Shown: positions 60,713 to 64,000 of the stretch, one piece after another
Layout: each line of letters begins with the position of its first letter
Position numbering within the stretch: position 1 is the stretch's first letter
Origin: Brasilonema sp. UFV-L1
GTDB taxonomy: Bacteria > Cyanobacteriota > Cyanobacteriia > Cyanobacteriales > Nostocaceae
Assembly (NCBI RefSeq): GCF_012912105.1
Contig: NZ_QMEA01000004.1
Coordinates: 1-64,000, forward strand
Direction of reading: 5' to 3'
Length of the DNA: 64,000 bases
Position numbers and translations under genes: made by a program
The notes under the pieces: generated by a model
Seen by the model: the letters and a program-made list of their open reading frames with translations, nothing else
Databases searched by the model: none
Told to the model about the DNA's origin: nothing

Positions 60713-61036
60713 CTACTCTACAGTAACAGAGTAATCGTCATCACTGTTTGATGGGTAGTTTTGCGTGACAGTGTATTCATCATTGTCTGATGGATACTTT
60801 TTAGTGGCTATTTGACTAAAGCCATCTTCTTCATCTGATGGATACTTCAATGTATAAGCTATATTATCTGGGCTTTCATTATCTGAGGGATAAGCCAAGG
60901 TTGTTGCGTATCCAATACCCCCCTTAACTTCTTGCATTTCTTCTTCAGTCAAGTCCTCACAGAATTGTCCTTCTAAGTAGCGGGCGAAGAAAGGAACTAC
61001 GTTTGCATTTAAAGCAGGCTTATTATTATCAGACAT
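60713..61036 (-). CDS. mdnA: Four-core microviridin-type (graspetide) precursor
   Basis: 107 residues. The leader carries PFFARYLEGQ at 15-24, the helix bound by MdnB/MdnC ligases, then DLTEEEMQEVKGG ending in Gly39-Gly40. Four cores follow: TLAYPSDNE (46-54), TLKYPSDEED (62-71), TKKYPSDNDE (78-87) and TQNYPSNSDDD (91-101), against the microviridin consensus TxKYPSDxEE/ED. Cores 2 and 3 are complete; cores 1 and 4 lack the Lys, and core 4 also has Asn for the ester Asp. Products would be protease-inhibitor-like cyclic depsipeptides. ATG start. Confidence 0.92.
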   Translation of the reverse strand: MSDNNKPALNANVVPFFARYLEGQFCEDLTEEEMQEVKGGIGYATTLAYPSDNESPDNIAYTLKYPSDEEDGFSQIATKKYPSDNDEYTVTQNYPSNSDDDYSVTVE

Positions 61037-61439
61037 ATTATATTAGTGCTCTCCCTTTTTAAGTAGATTCAGTAGATCACAAACTTTCACAAACTCAATG
61101 AAAAATCAGGGTTTCAGCTTAGATGAACAAAAAGCCAAACAGCATTTGTTAAGAGCGATTGCAAGACAGCAACAGACGCAATCATGCGTATCGCCTTCAG
61201 GGTAGTTAGCGGTATTGGCGCTCAATGCTGATTAAGGAATACTTTCTTGAAGTCCCGGTGTTTTACTGAAACCCTCAAACGGAAGGACTTCTAAAAAACT
61301 TTGTGATCTACTGAGACTGCAACTTAAGATAAAACGACAGAATTCACACCTATCGTTGTCTATTCAAGAAACACCAAAAAACCATTAAGTAGAAGCTTGA
61401 CAGAACAGCTTAATAGTTTTTTCTTAAAGGCTAGTTAAA
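61037..61439. other. Spacer upstream of the graspetide precursor
   Basis: About 400 bases with no open frame worth calling. It presumably contains the promoter of the precursor-ligase unit. No further precursor was found in it. Confidence 0.5.
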
Positions 61440-61763
61440 TCAGATAGAGGCTGCTATTGAAAAAGCTGAAGAATACTTGGAGTTACCAAAACTACCTTGT
61501 TCTGTACCAGATACAACCATCCCAGTGTTGGTTCTCTTTAAAACTAAAGTTCCAACACTACCAGTTTCTTCATCAGAGTAGTAGCTTGTCTCATCGCTTT
61601 CAGTCACAGACTCTACTTCTTGCGTCAAACCATTTTTGTAAGTAGGACTTAACAAGCTTAATAGATAGGAATATCTTGAGAGGGACAATCCACCTTGTAC
61701 TTGCCTATTACAAGGAAGATCTGTTTCAAAATAACTGAGATCAGAAATCTTGAATGCGCTCAT
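61440..61763 (-). CDS. Double-glycine leader small protein with acidic Ser/Thr/Tyr stretch (C)
   Basis: 107 residues with a good AAGGGG site before the ATG. The leader MSAFKISDLSYFETDLPCNRQVQGG shares ISDL...ETD and the final GG with the other peptides of the locus. The predicted mature part includes VESVTESDETSYYSDEETGS, dense in hydroxyl and acidic residues, and a Ser/Gly/Phe tail. It lacks the PFFARYL helix, so the ligase is not expected to act on it by the known rule. Function unknown. Confidence 0.68.
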   Translation of the reverse strand: MSAFKISDLSYFETDLPCNRQVQGGLSLSRYSYLLSLLSPTYKNGLTQEVESVTESDETSYYSDEETGSVGTLVLKRTNTGMVVSGTEQGSFGNSKYSSAFSIAASI

Positions 61764-61784
61764 AAAAAACCCCTTCAGATCAAA

Positions 61785-61837
61785 ATATCGCTGAAAACCT
61801 TTTAAAGGTAAAACTTTTTAGAGGTTTTCAGCGATAT
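61785..61837 (-). promoter_or_regulatory. 16-bp perfect hairpin between two peptide genes
   Basis: ATATCGCTGAAAACCT (61785-61800) pairs exactly with AGGTTTTCAGCGATAT (61822-61837) around a 21-base loop. It lies between peptide B and peptide C, 22 bases before the ATG of C. On the minus strand it is followed by TTTTGATCTG, a weak U-run. It could be a partial terminator or a processing site that sets different levels of the two peptides. Confidence 0.7.
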
Positions 61838-61962
61838 AAACAACATTACCTCTCAATCGGTCAGTTGATTAACTTCCGCCTAAGACACATATGTATGAGA
61901 GGAAGAACTAAAGGTGGCATAATAGCCACCGTCTAAATCACAAGCTAAATCAGAAGTTGATC

Positions 61963-62241
61963 TTAGTTGCTTTGAGAAATTGATGTCGCGTTAGATTGAG
62001 AAGAGTATGGAGTGGTATAGGTGTAGCTCAAACCTTCAGAAGAAGAATCATTACCATATGCGTAAGCATCTGCTTCAGCAAAGGCAGAGTTGCCATATAC
62101 ATAAGAAACTGTATTAAATTTCTCATTGGTATTGACATACTTGTTGAAATACAGGTTTTCACTAGCATAGCGGTTAGTGATACCACCAACGATAGCAGCG
62201 CCTTCAACAACTTCCAATTGATTCAAATCTGAGATAATCAT
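61963..62241 (-). CDS. Double-glycine leader small protein, Ser/Thr/Tyr-rich (B)
   Basis: 92 residues from the ATG at 62241 (MIISDLNQLEVV), which has AGGATG at a suitable distance; an ATG nine bases upstream is the alternative. The leader ends AAIVGG. The mature part (ITNRYASENLYFNKY... YVYGNSAFAEADAYAYGND... SYTYTTPYSSQSNATSISQSN) is rich in Y, S, N, T and A, lacks Cys, and shares the AYAYG/AIAYG repeat with peptide A at 58453. It is a likely substrate of the exporter encoded upstream. Confidence 0.72.
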   Translation of the reverse strand: MIISDLNQLEVVEGAAIVGGITNRYASENLYFNKYVNTNEKFNTVSYVYGNSAFAEADAYAYGNDSSSEGLSYTYTTPYSSQSNATSISQSN

Positions 62242-62737
62242 GGGGTTCATCCTGGGAATTAATTGTACTTTAGTTTTGGGAATTTTTTTGTAAGCTTTTT
62301 GTTTTCGCTTACATTTCTAATATACAAGATTAAATTTAAAAATCAATAGTTTTTTGCGGGTTTTTCGATAATTATTTTTTATGTTTTTTCGGAGTACAGA
62401 TTATTTAATATAAATTCTATTTATCATGTTTTTCTCAAGTAATTAATCATGAAAAAATAGTCAACAGAAAATCATTTACATTGACTTTGATATTTTTTTT
62501 ATGAAAACTTATTTAAGTAAGTGTATTTGCCATAAACACCTCATTTTATTGATGTCAAATATTTTTTTATAAAACAGATAACTTAATCAACATAAAAAAA
62601 TCTTGCTGCTTGTCTTGAAAAAAGCAGTATCTGTTGTGTGGTAAGATAGAAGCCTTTATCTTCATTTTTTATCTCAGGAAGATCAGCGGCTATTAAAAAT
62701 CAGAATGTTTTTTTGTCAAGAAAAACATGAAACTTGT
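62242..62737. other. AT-rich spacer upstream of peptide B
   Basis: About 500 bases of strongly AT-rich DNA with no open frame of note; it should contain the end of the PPIase transcript and the promoter of peptide B. Confidence 0.5.
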
Positions 62738-63511
62738 TTATGCAGTTTTTTCAGATGCTTGAAAACTAGTATCTGAATGAAAATGAGTAGTTATTTCCAT
62801 TGCCTCAATTTGTTGCTTTAACCAAATAGAAAACAATTCTTGTTGGATATTTGCTCGCAATTGCTCATCCAATATAGGTTGAATAATTTCTTCTACCCAA
62901 ATGAAATAAACTCCTTTGGAAGTCGTAATTGGCTTGAGAATCTCTGGTGGATTAGCGGCAAAGACTGCAGCAGCAATCTCCGGTCGAAAATCTGTGCGAC
63001 GTCGGACTCCTTGATATCCTACAGCACGTCGAAGTTCAGGAATTTGAATATACTCACGAGCAATTTCTTGGAAAGTTATTTCACCTTCTTGCAGCGAATA
63101 AAACAGTTCCAAAGCTAAGTCTCTGTCATTCAAGATGACTTCATAGGTGACAGCGGCAAAGTAATTGAGTTGATGTTCATAAAAAAACTGCTCAACTTTA
63201 TCCGCAAAGAGATGATGAGCTAATTTATTGGCAAGTATATTGTTATGGATTAATGCTTTAAAGTCATCTAGAGAGAGATGATTTTTTGTGAGCCATTCCC
63301 ATGTGTCTTGAGCTTTGACAAGTTTCTTCGCAAACCGTAGCCTATCTCCTTCTTGTTGAAGTTCTTCTTCTGAGACTTGAATGCCTGCTTGTTGGGCAGC
63401 CTCAGTCATAATTTTGTGAGTCGCTATAGTTTCTACAACACTACGCATTTGACAAGAAAGCTTAATACTGCGAATGATGTCTTCGCAAGAAATGGTCAAA
63501 GGTGTTGACAT
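62738..63511 (-). CDS. Parvulin-type peptidylprolyl isomerase of a peptide-export locus
   Basis: 257 residues, no signal peptide. An N-terminal SurA-like helical region (about 1-120) is followed by a parvulin (PpiC) domain at about 125-225 (DRDLALELFYSLQEGEITFQEIAREY..., RAVGYQGVRRRTDFRPEIAAAVFAANPPEILKPITTSKGVYFIWVEEI). Such cytosolic PPIases are often encoded next to HlyD/ABC exporters for double-glycine peptides in cyanobacteria and probably help keep precursors export-ready; that role is inferred. It follows the HlyD gene by 90 bases. Confidence 0.85.
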   Translation of the reverse strand: MSTPLTISCEDIIRSIKLSCQMRSVVETIATHKIMTEAAQQAGIQVSEEELQQEGDRLRFAKKLVKAQDTWEWLTKNHLSLDDFKALIHNNILANKLAHHLFADKVEQFFYEHQLNYFAAVTYEVILNDRDLALELFYSLQEGEITFQEIAREYIQIPELRRAVGYQGVRRRTDFRPEIAAAVFAANPPEILKPITTSKGVYFIWVEEIIQPILDEQLRANIQQELFSIWLKQQIEAMEITTHFHSDTSFQASEKTA

Positions 63512-63601
63512 AACACGATTCTCCTAGGAATTTTGGATTTGAGATTTTTGATTGAGAACAAATAAAGTTTTGACTCTTGATTTTTGAGTCTTAACTTTTG
63601 A

Positions 63602-64000
63602 CTAAACATCTAAACCGCCTTTGTGCAATTTCTTAAATGGATCTAGGATGAAGTCGATAACACGCCGCTGGCGGATAATGACCTCAGCAGTTGCAGTCTG
63701 TCCAGGCGTGAGTTGAATATGTTTGTCACCATTCTGGATATACTGCTTATCCAAAGCGATTTCTAACTCAAAGTTTTCTACATTACCTTGAGGTGTTTGG
63801 TTCACTTTGGAGTCTGGGGAAATCCAAGTCACTTTCCCTGACACGATGCCATACTCTTGGAAAGGATAGGCATCAAACTTGAGTTTGACAGGCATACCCA
63901 CTTTTAAGAAACCACTGTGCTCGTTAGGCATTTGAGCTTTGAGGATGAGGCTGGCTTGTTTGGGTGCAATTTGAGCAACCCTTTGACTGGCTTGTAGTAC
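63602..64000 (-). CDS. HlyD-type exporter adaptor, C-terminal part
   Basis: The gene runs off the right edge; 132 residues of its C terminus are visible. VAQIAPKQASLILKAQMPNEHSGFLKVGMPVKLKFDAYPFQEYGIVSGKVTWISPDSK is the beta-barrel and lipoyl-distal part of HlyD/membrane-fusion proteins, and LTPGQTATAEVIIRQRRVIDFILDPFKKLHKGGLDV is their usual end before a final helix. It links an inner-membrane ABC exporter to an outer-membrane channel. The C39-type ABC partner is expected upstream, outside the window. Confidence 0.88.
   Translation of the reverse strand, partial: VLQASQRVAQIAPKQASLILKAQMPNEHSGFLKVGMPVKLKFDAYPFQEYGIVSGKVTWISPDSKVNQTPQGNVENFELEIALDKQYIQNGDKHIQLTPGQTATAEVIIRQRRVIDFILDPFKKLHKGGLDV

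Overview
The window is chromosomal DNA from a filamentous, probably Nostocales, cyanobacterium. Support: HIP1 octamers (GCGATCGC, e.g. 5711, 8003, 10082), ferredoxin-type glutamate synthase, the cyanobacterial form of RNase E with an Arg/Ser tail, cyanobacteria-restricted families (DUF1997, DUF1815, DUF2839), large kinase fusions, and many small palindromic or MITE-like repeats between genes. The repeat style resembles Scytonema/Tolypothrix-type genomes, but that is an impression and not a measurement. No rRNA, intact tRNA or CRISPR array was seen.

Layout. 0-5.4 kb: a decayed toxin-antitoxin pair, a Ser/Thr kinase with WG repeats, a clpS/CPBP-protease pair, two small conserved proteins and a STAS protein. 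5.5-14.3 kb: a radical SAM protein, then rne-rnhB, a DUF1997 protein and pheA. 14.5-21.7 kb (minus strand): the str operon rpsL-rpsG-fusA-tuf-rpsJ, preceded by an A-type Fe-S protein and followed by a LON-N protein. It contains an unusual 862-bp rpsL-rpsG gap. 22-27.5 kb: a cupin, an orphan Tat-type PotD, a coiled-coil protein and valS. 27.5-32.7 kb: a GxxExxY gene inside a perfect-ended inverted-repeat cassette, then an AmpG-like permease, a GlcNAc-kinase-like protein and a NAGPA-type glycosidase that look like cell-wall amino-sugar salvage. 33.5-47 kb: ferredoxin GOGAT, a polysaccharide deacetylase, DUF2079 and two tandem PIG-V-like mannosyltransferase genes, and dxr. 48-57.7 kb: small conserved proteins, a thioesterase, two adjacent seven-bladed WD40 genes (one fused to a kinase), a DinG-like protein that has lost its helicase motifs, and an M48 protease.

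The most interesting region is 58.4-64 kb. It holds a microviridin-type (graspetide) precursor with four core repeats behind a leader that carries both the ligase-recognition helix and a double-glycine site. Next to it is one MdnC-type ATP-grasp ligase. No MdnB-type amide ligase or acetyltransferase is visible. The same stretch holds three Ser/Thr/Tyr/Asn-rich small proteins with their own SDL...GG leaders, a parvulin-type PPIase and the end of an HlyD-type exporter subunit. Together these look like a ribosomal-peptide production and export locus in which one exporter may serve several unrelated precursors. Its exporter ATPase/peptidase would lie beyond the right edge.

Mobile and structural elements seen directly: a 160-bp MITE with an 8-bp target duplication (40261-40420), two copies of a 100-bp MITE (12321 and 45375), the 458-bp GxxExxY cassette, and a nested inverted-repeat structure at 47795-48034.
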